DNA of 64,000 nucleotides from Mytilus galloprovincialis (GCF_965363235.1 NC_134844.1:56726872-56790871), one strand, 5' to 3'. Counted from the first letter of the stretch, positions 45,801 through 58,270 are shown. Numbers and translations: made by a program. The notes: generated from the letters alone by a model not told the origin.

Positions 45801-48800
45801 GGAGGGAGTATGTTAATATCTGTATATTCGTTGTCTTTAGCATTTACATCTTTTGTCGCATAAGCAATTGATTGACTGATTGAGTTTTGTTTTCAAAACG
45901 ACACTTTCATCACTATTGGCTGTATCGTCGCGGTAAGTTTTTATCGGTCGAGAAAGCAGATGTGTCAATAGAGAACCATCGACCTACAGCCGGAATAATG
46001 ACAATCCTCGTCAATTAAGATTGGAGTCGCCACGTGCAAAATTCGTATTCACAATCTCACATAAGCAATGAAACATTATCCTCATTAAAATATTTAATAG
46101 AAACTATGATAATCAAGCGTCGCCAGGTACACATGCCTTAAAAAAAAACAACAGAAAATTGGTAAGAAATTATTTTGTTCCAGAAATATACGTCTCTAAA
46201 TTTTGTAGGAAATAAATTTGAAGAAAGCTTGACTGTTTAAAACTATGTGTGAGAAATAAAAAAAAGTGTCAACATATTCAAAATATTTTACCGAATGAAA
46301 TAGTTTCATTTGTATTGAGACAAGTAAGGGTTGCTAAGCGATGAAAACTAAACAGAGAAGTAACACGTTAATATGGAAATGTTGGTAACACGAGAAGCGA
46401 ACAAACGTAAACAAATACATTTAAATGTACTTTAAAAAACGAATCAATTTGAACCCATGTCTTTATAAAGTGCTTGATGAAAGTTAAACACTACCAATAA
46501 TTCACGATACAAAATACTTCTAAAAGTTACTTTAAATATATTAATCAATCATTATGCAGACAATAAGGTTCAGACAAGTTTTTAAAGAACACAGCAAATA
46601 CGACAGAAATGTCTGACTTTCTTTGTTTCTTGATTCTAAAGTGCATTCTAAAAAACAAGAGGAGATGATACAACAATGATTGAAATAATATATGTACCCA
46701 GCTACCTTCCATCTAACTTGAGTAGCAATAAAAATACTCTTGTACAACGTATCGGTCCTAATGAAGGTTAGTCAGCAACATTTATTTCAACGCAGCAAAT
46801 TCGCTGCCTTTCTTTCGTGGTAAGGCTGTGCTATAAGGTATTGCTGCATGGGTGACTAGATGATTGAGTAGGTACTACTACAAAAATAAAAAGTAATGTT
46901 AGGCACCGATCAACAGATGTAATGCAAGTTCTTGATAAAGAGCTATGTAAAACGTTTCATTCTTACTCATTTATATTAACTATCTGATAAAATAGTAGGA
47001 TCTGTTATTTTCCATATAAAGAACATTTCAAATCAGAATGCCATGTATATCATTCCAAAGTCGAACAAGTGTGTTTAAAACTTAAACCTTTATCAACGAC
47101 TTCTCGAAACATCGAAGGGGCATTTTAAAATTGTATTGATCTTGAAATTTAATATAACACTGAATATGTTAGCATATTTATAAATGGTTTTGAGTTGGAA
47201 AAATAAAATGCTTCTTTATTTTTTTCAAAAGATATGAAACCAAAGTATTTAATCATTGTATAACAAGAAGATATTGATTTGTTGATTTTGTGCCTATTCA
47301 TTTGCATGACAAGTTCTTAATAGCTGTCAAACTAAGGTACACAATTTATGTTGAAAATAAAATACAATATTTTATTAAATGAATTCTGAGTATTTGTAAA
47401 CCTTCTGTAGTAGTTAGTTAAATGCGGTTGTTTAATTTACCCTCTTAAGTGATATATTTCAAACGTTTCCTTGTTACTGATTGTGTTTGATATCGTGGTA
47501 TTTTTGAAATAATGGTATAAAATTAGGTTATTTTTTTCAAATTGTTTAGACTGCAAAATGCAATGATTATATAGGCAACTGTCAACTGTTGGAGACTGCA
47601 TTTATACCGCTTATTGTATTTTTGTTGTTTGTGTCGTTTGGTTGCGGTTTCATTTAATATTCCCCGCACCTTATTTTTATTAACAGTTCTAATATCCATT
47701 GATTTTAGCATTCACCTGCCACTGGTCTGTAAATTATTTATAACGTTTTTAAAGTCATTAACTCTGATTTTTAGAAAGAGAAGGTATGATAAGGTCCCTC
47801 AAACTCGAAATTCATTTTGTGTGTTTGAAAGAAAGTGATATGCTACACATCATTATTTGTATTATTGTTTTTGAACGAGATTGCGTCAATACCTCAAACC
47901 TCTTAAATTTAGAGCATATTGCACGTACTGTCAAAATAGCCTCATTACAAAGCCTTGTCATCATTTTGTAGATAAGAGCTAAGGCTTTACCCGAAACAGA
48001 TATGTTGTTACTAGAGCAAGGTTGTTATTCTGAAATTAGTTCCGAAGCAGATGATATGAAAATGTGTAATATATATTCTATTTTACAGCATACATTTGGC
48101 AACATTATCAAGATTTATTTAAGTAACTATCATTATACTATTTAAAATTAATGCATTACAGATTTTAAAAGAGGTTCCTTTTTTTACTAGTTTTGTCGCA
48201 AAAAATTTGCTTTCCCAAGTTATTTTATCTACAATAAAAAAAAAACAATCGTACATTCATTGTGACACAGTTGTATGGCCATTATAAATATTGACTTTTG
48301 TACGTTTTTAGTTGATCTGTTGACTTACCATTGCATTGTCAGTTTATTTTTAAAGTATGATTTGAGCGTCTTGTTGGTGTCTTTCGCATCTCTGTTACAA
48401 AAGGTACTTTCATTATTCTAATATTGGCGACTGTACTTTAAAGTAGTTTGAATTAAGGAACGTCTAAATAGTGCAGATTGATATTTTTATGTGAGCCGGC
48501 GCTCGCTTTGTAAAAAATACATGAAATATGATTGCAAACCTTGTTTTGAATTATAAATAAGCGAATGGATCTTTTTACTTCATGTACTCATTAATATAAT
48601 ATTTAGTGATACAATAATAAAGACAAACTGTCCGGCTGTGTACTAGACAAACACCTAGAGTCAGGTTATAATCAATAGTCCCTTTGCAGGCATATCAAGC
48701 ATGTTGTACATCACTATAATACTGAGTCAATCAGCTTTTGATGTGACCCAGCCGATAACATGACATCCAACACTATGACCGATTAGGCTTACACGAGACA

Positions 48801-49560
48801 ACAATAATAACAGCTGTTTCGATTCTAATTTGTTCATGAACTAAATATGCATTTATTTGATTTTATGAAAAATTATTCCACCAAGTAAATATGTCTATTT
48901 TCATATTAAAAAAAAACAAAAAACTAGAGTTTCAGTATCTAGAAATTACTATGAAGTGTTCGTAAATCAGTGAACGCCAGTCCCATATTTGCAGAAAAGA
49001 TACATGTTATTGTTAGTTAAAGAGTTATTATTTGTTATCTAGTATCTGTTGGATAAAAAAACATTTAACATTACAAATATGTTACTTTTGCCAGCAGAGG
49101 GTCACAAATGGACACAATGTGTAGGATCATTTAAATCGCCATATTTTTCATATGATGAATTCAAATTAAAAAAACAAGCCCAATAACATCGGCAATACAA
49201 ATGAGAAAGGTTTAACATTCACAAAACACAGATATGTATGCAAAAGCTCAGAGGTGTCCGTTGAATATGATATGTAGTATTCGAAATACAAATTCACATT
49301 CAACAGAAAAAGAACAGGGAAATGCACATGCGCAACTGTTTAGTTAACAATTTTGTTTACATTATTAGTATTATTAGTATTTATATTCCTATTTTTGATA
49401 TATATCAAGGAACATGATTCTTATGTTTCAAAAGAGAAATACAAAAATTGCTTAGTTTTAATTTTTGTAGGACGCTCATATTTTCAATCCGTACGACTTT
49501 TTTTTAGATTTTTTATATATGCCATATTTGTTTTCCTACCTGTTCTACTTTGTGATATTT
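42840..49560. other. Long gene-free AT-rich region
   Basis: 6.7 kb with no accepted gene. ORFs at 45284-45496, 46541-46747, 47523-47711, 47614-47838 and 49353-49595 are short, low-complexity or hydrophobic, and lack splice support. No copy of the recognised repeat families was seen, which is notable compared with the rest of the window. It presumably contains the unlocated promoter and UTR exon of the gene starting at 49595. Confidence 0.4.
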
Positions 49561-49594
49561 TTCAGATTTCATTTGTACATAGCCAGTTTCAATA

Positions 49595-49633
49595 ATGGGG
49601 CGCTGTTGCAGTAAAGAAGACGTAGAAACATAT
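49595..49633 (+). CDS. Coding exon 1 of aerolysin-like copy 2 (MGRCCSK start)
   Basis: The ATG follows a candidate 3' splice site ending at 49565 (TTTTTCAG), giving about 29 bases of UTR in this exon. It opens 13 codons that run into GTAAGA at 49634. Position and phase mirror exon 1 of copy 1. Confidence 0.75.
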
Positions 49634-52600
49634 GTAAGATGTTGACTTTTATGTGTTTCAATATCTCTTTTCCTTTTTAGAGAAAGTGTTAGATGTATAG
49701 GTATGAAGATGCAAAATGTTGTCTATAAGTTGAGTTTAAAATTGATGTTATAGTTGTTCATCATATCAATTTTAAAACATTATTCATGTAAGGTGATTTA
49801 TTGTGAAATCAAATGATTTCATTTTTACTACCGCTAAGTAGCCAATGTTTTGGTCTTTGCATTATTTCATGACACATTTTGTTTTTGTTGTTATTTGCAG
49901 TTCAGGTGGTACCCAACGCTTTAAAATTAATTTGGCTCGTCTAATTTTCTTAAAATCTTGACAAAGTATTTACTTTGACCCTTTTACAAAAATATAAAAA
50001 TTTCAAAAAATTTGAACCAACCGTTTTATCAGAAAAATTACACTGGTTATATAGCAGTTTGACAAACACTTATTTTGATCATTGAGAAGCTTAATATTCC
50101 CTTAACAACACAACGAAATTAAAACGTTTAGCTGATTTTACAGAGTTATCTTCCTGTAGTGTTAGGTACCACCTTAATAAACAAATATTTTTGTATTCGA
50201 TAAGCGCTAAAGTAGTTCGTCCTTGTTTTATAGTTGTAACTAGATCAAGTCAAATTCAAAAAGAGGAAGTCAATAACAACTGACAAAATCAAACGCTCTC
50301 AATCACGGAACAAGTGATAAACCATATTCCGGACTTGGTACAGGAATTTTCCGAAAAAAATGGTGGGTTACACTTGGTTTTAATAGCTAGCTTAACCACT
50401 CACTTGCATGGCAGTTATTTATAGTTCCGTTATATTTACAAAATTGGATAAGCAACCCAAATAGACATAATAGGTTAATGTGACAAAAATTGGGTTCAAA
50501 TTGTTAAAACTATGTAACCATACACCACAGACATACACATTAATTAAAAAAAGACGTCAACAAAAAAGGTGAAGTAGATAATCATAAACTCATCATAGAT
50601 GGCAGAATTAAAAGTTTATCCGTCTGACGCGCGTTTCGTCTACAAAATACTCATCAGTGACGTAAATTTGAAAATGACGCCAACACGTTTTTATGGTTGA
50701 TAGACTATACCTTATATAGTATATATTTTTTGATAAAATAAAAAGAAGGTTAATGTAAATACAAGGGTAAACAAATTAGAACCAACGCTTTTAACATCCG
50801 TTGTGTATCAATCGCACCTCAGGACCCTTCTGCATTAGGAATGCCCAAAGTTTAAAAGTCAAAATCCCAATATAGGGATGCATCAATACCGGGTCACGTA
50901 AAAATCCATACGACAAAAAGAAACATAATAACACGAAGACACATAACGGAGAAAATAAATTTAAATAAAAAGATACACTACTTCAGCACCACGTATCTAT
51001 AACTTAAGACGATCTTGTACTATTTGTGAGGAAGACTGAGTATTTATCTATTAGATGTTGGTACTTTCTGATTAACTTTTTGTGAAAATAAAGACGACAT
51101 TTTCTTTGACAAAACCCAGGTTCATTTATGTTTTGCTCAGACGCCGATGAAATTTTCCAAAGTCTGAGTAGCAGCTGCAATCTCTTGACTATCGTATGAG
51201 TGAAGAAATGTAAACTCCATACGCGGGTGAAGTTGGAATATTTATAATTTCAAAATTGAAATGATCTCATTTGTCATAGATTTTGGTACTAAGATCACCA
51301 TTGCTGTTACATTCGAGATTAATGAGTAGGAATGATGCGGAGGAAGCTGTATCTTTAGTTTCTTTCATCTCTAATGCAGGATGATATATTAATGGGACCC
51401 AATCAGAAAAAAATTGGAGTGTTAATGGAAAGATCATAATCACTATACCTGCATGTGAAATTAAATAATATAGCTTATTTGATATTCTTGTTTTTTACAA
51501 GTGTCTGACGGAACTCGAACTCGTATGCAAATAAGAAAAAAGTCGACCAGGAGACGAGGACAGTTGGTTCCCATGGAAAATGCTACAACCTGTTGGAAAA
51601 ATTTACCTACACACTCAACAAACATTCAACAAAAATGTTGTGAATGAGGCTACTGATCACTTGTTGTTCAGTGTAGCAGGTCTTATTTTCGAGCTCAATT
51701 TTAACAACATAATGTAGAATTTTATCACAAAACAAAGAAATTGTAGTGTATATGGTATCATTTTTATGGAGGAAAGCATTGTGGATTATTTCGTTAAGAC
51801 GAGTTTTTAATTTTTCACATGGTACGTTGGTGTAAAGTGTGGAAACATTGAAGGTTTCAATATATTTTATTTCGGAAATTGATCGAGATGTTAAATTTTC
51901 TAGACGTTCTTTTGAAGTCTTAAGAATCCACATATGGTTAATGCCACTAAGCGAGTAAACAGTGTAACAGTATTTCTGTAACCTCTCTTTCACAACGGAC
52001 AACATTTTGGTTAATCAAACGAACAATTCATTTGCAGAAAATGCAGATAACCGGCAATGTACCGAGCGTACATTTATACAGATTTTCAATTTGTGGATTC
52101 TTCGTTTGATCAACGACTAATTGTTTTAACCCATTCTGACAGAGTGTCTAGTTCAACATTTTCTCATGCTTCCCATGCTCTGGCGTAATCCTCAACGAAA
52201 TCCGTTATTTTGTTAAAGATAGATTCCAAATGATGTGCTGTTGCTCTCTAAATTCGGAACCATGAGATATCATCTTCCGGAGATTTTCATATTGAATTTT
52301 ATTAAATCACCAGTAGTTACATGGCCAGAGGACTTTTAAATATATAGAGAGTGGGAAGTAAACATGTAAGAGGATTTTAGAAATATTCTTCTTTATCAAG
52401 ATCTGGCAATGCTTGTTTATTATCAAATAGTTTAGGTGCAATGGTTTTGGTGTAACTATAGGAGACAATAGGAACAGACTTATTTTGAAAATAAAGCGGA
52501 ATTGTAGATGTTACTTCTTTGTGATGAAGAACGTTGCTGATATTGATAGCATCTATATCTTTATTTGAAAACGGAATTGAAAGGAACTTCCTACTGTCAT

Positions 52601-55600
52601 CGTGCAATTGTTCTGACCGTACTGGTTAAATAAACGGAAAATAGCTACATCACAAATTAGACTTACTAGTTATTGAGAAAACATATCTATACATCCTTTG
52701 TCAAAGGTATAATCTCTTAAACAGTTTCAAACGCTTACAAACAGTGAAAATAGAATGGTACGAATGTTAGATAACCCAAGCGGATGATGAAGATGTAAAC
52801 GTAGGGCATCAAATCTCCCAGGGAGTGATCTAGATTTGGAAGACTTTTTTACGTTTGAACGATGATAATGTGTTTGCCGATGACTACGTTTGGATCTTTA
52901 GTTACTGGTGAATATACTCATTACATTTACATTACTGCAGGCTGGACTAGACACATTTCCTACACCTTAGATGTTATCATTACAAGCATATGGCCTTGCA
53001 GAACCTAATTCACTTATACAAAAAATAGCTCTATATATTCGGAGTACTAAGTATCAGGCTGTAAGTATGGTTGTAAATTTTCTCAGTGATGCGTACTTTC
53101 ATAGTTAAAGAAGGACCCTGGTCCGGTTGATTGACATGGTTATAAAGAGTCCTGCAAACGGAATTTTAGACCGGTGTTGGTTGATCCTATTACCAGAAGG
53201 AATTCACCTTTGGGAATAACATGAACTCCAAATGATCTAATACTGCTGCGTTCACAGGGTTATATTCCCTCAATAGGGATGCATGACTCGTCATTGAAAT
53301 CAAGATGCAGTCAAACTGTCGCTAAAGGTAATCAACACAATCGGTAAATCAGTCGTTATCAATTGTTTTTCCCCAGGTTATTTAAGTATTTGGCATCACT
53401 TTTCGAGTCGTTCGGTGTTTGATGACATTTAACTTCGTTTTTGATTTGGACATCTGATGGTTTTGTTTGTTGAACATGTGGAAACGGAAATAAGATCAAC
53501 AAGAACAAGATGTATAATATGTCAACATGGCTAAAGTCAAAAGAACAATTGCCCACTGAAAGATAGTTGCTATCCATTTTTATGTTGTTTTTTATTAGAT
53601 GCTATCAATTTTGTGACAGAGATAGCGAAAGAAGCCGCTTGGAGTTTGTAATTTCATTTGCTTCTCAAACTTTTGTCACGAGCGTCGTGTATACGGAATT
53701 CAGACAACTACGTTTTGCATGTAAATTCTAAATAAATGAACTTTAAAATAAATCTAAAATTTAACAGCGATTTAAAAGTTTTATCCCTTTCCATGTTAAT
53801 GGCTTTCTCTAGGGCTGTTTTACTAAATAAAAGTTGTATTTATTTTAAATTTGAATCATTGTACTTTCCATATATATGTAACATTCCAAACTGAAATTCA
53901 GTAGGATCAAGAATTCTATTAAAACAAATCGCAATTTCAATATCTACTAGTAGAAATTGAAATTCTGATTAATACGTATTATTATCCAGTACTTTTCTTC
54001 GAAATTCAAATATCTACTGTATATCATTTGAAAATCCATATTTATACTAGTAGGATCTTTGATTGCACTAGATGGGTACTAAAAAAGACACAATACAAGA
54101 AATATTGTTTTCTTTATAACGGAAGGAACCGATTTACTCAAATCATTCCTATGAATTTATTTCACAGCAATACCATTAGTTCATACGGAGTACGTTAAGT
54201 TTAAATCAAAATAAAGATGCCGATTCCTATATGAAACACTTAAATGTTCAATTTTTAAATAATTATACGGACATTCTCTACCAAAACCAAAATTTTTTTT
54301 CTTATTTAAAATCTTGTCTATCATATAAAAATTAATTTATGTATGTTAATGATGTTTTTCGATACTACATTTTACTAAGAACATGTTCTATTTTCAATTA
54401 TGTCTCAAAATCAATAAGTTTCTCTATTTATCAAGTGCATTAATACAAATTATAAATAATACAAAAAAGGTAAGTCAAATCCAAAATCATACTTACTATT
54501 GTGTTTAGTATTATCCTGAATCCTACTAGAAATTGGGTACAATCAAGGATCCTCCTAGTACATGTAGTACAAATAAAGGATCCTCCTAGTACATGTAGTA
54601 CAATCAAGGATCCTCCTAGTACATGTAGTACAAATCAAGGATCCTCCTAGTACATGTAGTACAAATCAAGGATTCTCCTAGTACATGTAGTACAAATAAA
54701 GGACCCTCCTAGTACATGTAGTACAATCAAGGATCCTCCTAGTACATGTAGTACAATAAAGGATCCTCCTAGTACATGTAGTACAAATCTGGATATCCCA
54801 ATTTCTACAATAGATACTGGAAATCTGATTTGTACATAATTCTAGTAAGTATAAGTCAGAATTTCTATTCTACTAGTACAAATTGGAATTCCAACTTGAA
54901 CTGGGAGGATTATAATCCTGATAAATTCAAATTTGTACTGTAACATATATATCTTTAATATTTAGACTGCCACAGGAGGAATATCCAAAAATATAGTCGA
55001 CCTACAAAACGTTGTTAAAGAATCGGCTTGGAAAAGGTATAGCAATAGTAGACAAAAGGATTTTCCAACGGCAGTAAAAAAGGTTCGATTAGATTTTGAT
55101 TGGACAGGTGTAAAATTCATTCCAACGAAACCAAAATATTCAGATCACGGAACAGTTCAATATGAATCAAATATTCTATTTGAATCAGTATTCAAAAATA
55201 ATAGCAACAAAGAGCAACACCATTCCTTGAAAACTGAACAACAGACCACAGGAACATGCAAGAGTTCAATAACAAAAGGTTATACAACTGGCTTTAATGT
55301 TGGCCTGACACTGTCTGCACCTTCCGATATAGTGGGGACAACAGCTGGTTTTTCTAAAGGTTTCTCAGTTGAAAATACGTTGGCAAATGAAGATCAAAGA
55401 ACAATGACTTGGTCGGCAGAAGGTGTGTTGTTAGTCGAAAAGCAATCTATGCTTACTGCAAAACTCCAAATAACAGAAAAGCAAAGCTCTTATATTTTTA
55501 CAACTAATGTTGCAGTAAAAGGAGAAGTTATAGTTACGTTCTATGAAAGAAAAAATAACAGGTATCTGATGGAATACAGAGCACCAATAAGAACAATTTT

Positions 55601-55769
55601 AGTTCAAAAGAAAGATAAGTTTAAGGATGACAAAGGAAAAATATTTGTAGAAGACATTGATGGAACAGCTTATGTGAAAGTTGAAGGGGAATGTATTTTC
55701 AAATATGGTATCAAACAAGAAATTATTATAAACCAGAACAGTATTAAAGAACAAAATACTTTGTCCTAA
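49595..55769 (+). CDS. Aerolysin/ETX-MTX2-like protein with MGRCCSK acylation motif (copy 2, two coding exons)
   Basis: The coding exons are 49595..49633 (13 codons) and 54966..55769 (267 codons plus TAA), with a phase-0 GT-AG intron of 5.3 kb (donor GTAAGA, acceptor AATATTTAG), for 280 residues. Exon 1 encodes MGRCCSKED: Gly2 with Ser6 and Lys7 fits the N-myristoylation consensus, and Cys4/Cys5 fit palmitoylation. Exon 2 has the same order as copy 1: helix-like start, VKFIP motif (about 62-66), a Ser/Thr-rich strand (about 107-120), a Gly-rich amphipathic segment (about 120-148), and further beta strands ending in KYGIKQEI. The fold assignment is by family pattern. An AATAAA lies at 55815-55820. 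There is no signal peptide. Copy 2 carries a longer N-terminal linker and C-terminal tail than copy 1. Confidence 0.82.
50320..50520 (+). repeat. Dispersed mussel repeat, family C
   Basis: 'TTCCGGACTTGGTACAGGAA', 'GGTGGGTTACACTTGGTTTT', 'ATAGCTAGCTTAACC' and 'CAAATAGACATAATAGGTTA' in the order seen at 1740-1965. Confidence 0.65.
50590..50675 (-). repeat. ACGCGCGT-core dispersed repeat, minus-strand copy
   Basis: In plus orientation it reads 'CTCATCATAGATGGC', 'GACGCGCGTTTCGTCTACAA', 'AATACTCATCAGTGACG', the reverse complement of the family core and its flanks. Confidence 0.78.
51500..52620 (-). pseudogene. Penelope-like retroelement remnant, antisense in the copy 2 intron
   Basis: The minus-strand segment 52607..52377 encodes an N-terminal region with FLSIPFSNKDIDAINIS and IVSYSYTKTIAPKLFDNKQ. 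The intervening sequence in other frames shows a SGH-x-TTGDL motif. Segment 52005..51607 encodes INHMWILKTSKERLE, the reverse-transcriptase-type STLYTNVP motif and a YTEQQVI..L..NIFVE stretch. These features and their order match Penelope-like proteins. Stops and frameshifts separate the pieces, and the catalytic and GIY-YIG parts are missing. A further minus-strand ORF at 53577..53359 may belong to its 5' region, but I cannot show that. Confidence 0.65.
53590..54537. other. Intron stretch with CTACTAGTAG-type motifs
   Basis: From about 53890 the sequence repeatedly shows ACTAGTAG and GAAATTGGAATTC-like short motifs in both orientations (53945, 54045, and again after the minisatellite at 54840-54900), suggesting a diffuse element surrounding the 30-bp minisatellite. 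No ORF. Confidence 0.35.
54538..54790. repeat. 30-31-bp minisatellite (8 copies)
   Basis: The unit is (A)ATCAAGGATCCTCCTAGTAC followed by ATGTAGTACA, with only a few variants (GATTCTCC, GACCCTCC). It lies about 175 bp upstream of the splice acceptor of copy 2 exon 2. The low divergence between units suggests recent expansion. Confidence 0.88.
54966..55769 (+). CDS. Large coding exon of aerolysin-like copy 2 (pore-forming domain)
   Basis: This exon opens after an ATATTTAG acceptor and reads 267 codons to TAA. It covers the whole beta-rich domain. Codon use and frame are intact throughout. Confidence 0.85.
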   Translation, partial: TATGGISKNIVDLQNVVKESAWKRYSNSRQKDFPTAVKKVRLDFDWTGVKFIPTKPKYSDHGTVQYESNILFESVFKNNSNKEQHHSLKTEQQTTGTCKSSITKGYTTGFNVGLTLSAPSDIVGTTAGFSKGFSVENTLANEDQRTMTWSAEGVLLVEKQSMLTAKLQITEKQSSYIFTTNVAVKGEVIVTFYERKNNRYLMEYRAPIRTILVQKKDKFKDDKGKIFVEDIDGTAYVKVEGECIFKYGIKQEIIINQNSIKEQNTLS

Positions 55770-56359
55770 AATTCAAAAACAAACAATACAGATGATAATT
55801 CCTACAATTTGTATAATAAAAAAAAACTAAACTTTAACAACCATTACAAATATAAGGAAAAACATGTGTTGTGTAAACTCTGGAAAGAAATTTCCTACAC
55901 GCATTTACAAACAAAAAGCAAAGAGAAAGCGCATTTACTGCAGTTCTTCGTTTTTACATTCAGAAAAAACAGTCAGACTTTCAAAACACAACAAGGGTCG
56001 TTGAACGAATTCTTGACAAACGACCTGAACAATGAGTTGAATTATAATGCATTATATTTGACTTAGTACAGTTAGTTCCAGTACATACTAGAATAATAAA
56101 AAAAAGAAGTTATCGGAATCTGCATTTTCCCACGTAATGAATGTCATTATCTGAATTTGTCGTTTTTAAAACTGGGAGGCTTTCATACAATACCTTTTTT
56201 GTTGGTTCTAAAATTTTGAATATGTTTACAACAAATTTCACAGAAGCAATTTATTAAGTTACTGATCCGATACATAAGTTAAATACAAATTAAATTAGTA
56301 TGAAAGCTAACTGAGTTCGTTGACATATATGGTTGAGGTATATGCACTATAGGAATCTA

Positions 56360-56510
56360 TGGCAAAACTTTTTAGAATTTTTGGTCCTCAATGCTCTTCA
56401 ACTTTTTACTTGTTTGGCTTTCTAACTATTTTGATTTTAGCGTCACTTATGAGTCTTATGTAGACGAAACGCGCGTCTGGTGTATTAAATTATAAGACTG
56501 GTACATTTGG
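56360..56510 (+). repeat. ACGCGCGT-core dispersed repeat copy
   Basis: 'TTTTGGTCCTCAATGCTCTT', 'TTTACTTGTTTGGCTTTCTA', 'GCGTCACTTATGAGTCTTAT' and 'GACGAAACGCGCGTCTGGTG', the most complete copy in the window. Confidence 0.82.
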
Positions 56511-58270
56511 ATACCTATTGGAATTAAGTTTTCCGAAATTGTCTAATTCAGAAAAGTGATTCGAAATCAACAAATGCAATTTTTGTAATCAGATATGCTC
56601 CATAATAAGTTAGCTGTTCAATCTCGATTGTCTCTTTGGCAATGTCACCCTCTTGATTCCTTATTTCTAAAATACACCCAATTCAATTACGAAAATATTT
56701 CATTGCAATGTCTGATTCAGATTATGAACTTCGAATCTCGATTTTAACTCAGATAATGAAGTTCAAATGTCACCTCTTGGATGTCGAATTTCAAAGTTGT
56801 GGACATTTCGTTTCGAATGATCCATATGGGCCTAACATTGTTAATAATACCAATAGTCCTAAATTCAAATAAAGAATCCGTTGTTTCACCAGTCCAGGAG
56901 TCAGCATAGTTCTGTCGACATGGAGTGTTATTTATATGTTCATTTCTGCAAATTTATTGTTTATAAAAAGTTGAATTATTAGAAACACTTACATTTTTCT
57001 ATATCCATTGCATTTGGCATGTACCCAGTTGTAGGTGCTCATCAACTTTGAGTTTGAAATGGCATTTCATGTTTTGGTGTGAACACTAATGATAAAAACA
57101 CGATCTATATATATTATAACGAGATTAAATTAGGTTAAGTAAGATGTATGTGTAATTTATATTCGTAGTGTCAGGGTGTGAAAATGACAATGAAAGCCTT
57201 TAAACGGTGGACTTCTCGTAAAATCCTGCTAAATGTAGGTTTGAAATTAAATGGTAAAACAAAATCTGAGCGGATCATCCGCCAACACTGCGACTGACTA
57301 TTCCGACAAATATAAAAACGCGGCCACCATGACTCGTGGTTAATTGACAGATTTTCGTTAAAAGCCTATTTGCTCATTTCTCTAGCTTGTTTCTTACCCA
57401 AATTGTGTCCGATGTTCCATGAAGGTTATCAGAATAGCTCCCCTCGCCTCTCATTGGTTAGGAGACATTTTCAAGTATTTTGATCAGCGCTTTGTATCTG
57501 TTCCCGCTTCTCGAAGTCCCTCAATGAGTTAAAAACTTTCATTTGTGTTGATATCTGTGGAACAGGAAAATATTTCTATCAGAAAATGTGATTTTTTTTT
57601 AATTTCTTCACAATGGCAATTGTAGTTGAAAGCAAAATATCATTCAAAAGAAGTTATCAAGATTCATATATTATAGCTTGACGATACATTCGATTGAAAT
57701 GTGATGTTACGAAACTCTTAATTCAAATGTTGCTGCTCTTTATCGGTGGAGCGAAAGTATTCTTCTTCCATGGGCACTGGTTGTATTTGCATAAAAATAC
57801 CTTATGAATCAAGTGCGACGTAAAATTCACAGTTGAGACGATCTCATTCATTCTACCGGTCAAATTCGGTGTCGACAGTTGGTACCGAGACTTTCTATAA
57901 ACCTCAAATAGAATGCGTTCGACTTGTCAGTAATTAGTTACTTCACGTGAGTAGTCTTATATTAAACAATAGTTTTTCGCATTCTGAAAGTGCTTTATGA
58001 AATGGTATACTTGCAGAACAATCGGAAGAACAATTGTAACCATTGTTGTCTGCATGTAATGCAATGTACAAATAATGTGTGAACTATCTGACGGCGTTTC
58101 GTTTTTTTCTATGGTTCATGTTGTATAATAAATAATGAATATTATAGATAATGTGATATTTGGTTTATTTAGAATCGACAATCAGTTTCAAAATCAGACC
58201 CTTTTAAACTTTTAAAGATATACCACAATTGTATAAAACAGAAATTATCAGCAATAAAAGTACAAGATCT
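56511..58270. other. Gene-free stretch
   Basis: No supported gene. Several 'TCGAATNTC' type near-repeats occur at about 56600-56810 without a clear period. Confidence 0.35.

Larger units (their letters stand above)
49634..54965 (+). other. Intron of aerolysin-like copy 2
   Basis: A 5.3-kb GT-AG phase-0 intron that has accumulated a family C repeat, an ACGCGCGT-core repeat, an antisense Penelope-like remnant and a 30-bp minisatellite close to the acceptor. It is more than twice as long as the corresponding intron of copy 1. Confidence 0.75.

Noticed and set aside
49353..49595. 80-codon hydrophobic ORF ending at the start of aerolysin-like copy 2
   Set aside because: It could pass as a membrane protein, but it is Phe/Leu-rich AT-derived sequence overlapping the expected 5' UTR splice acceptor.
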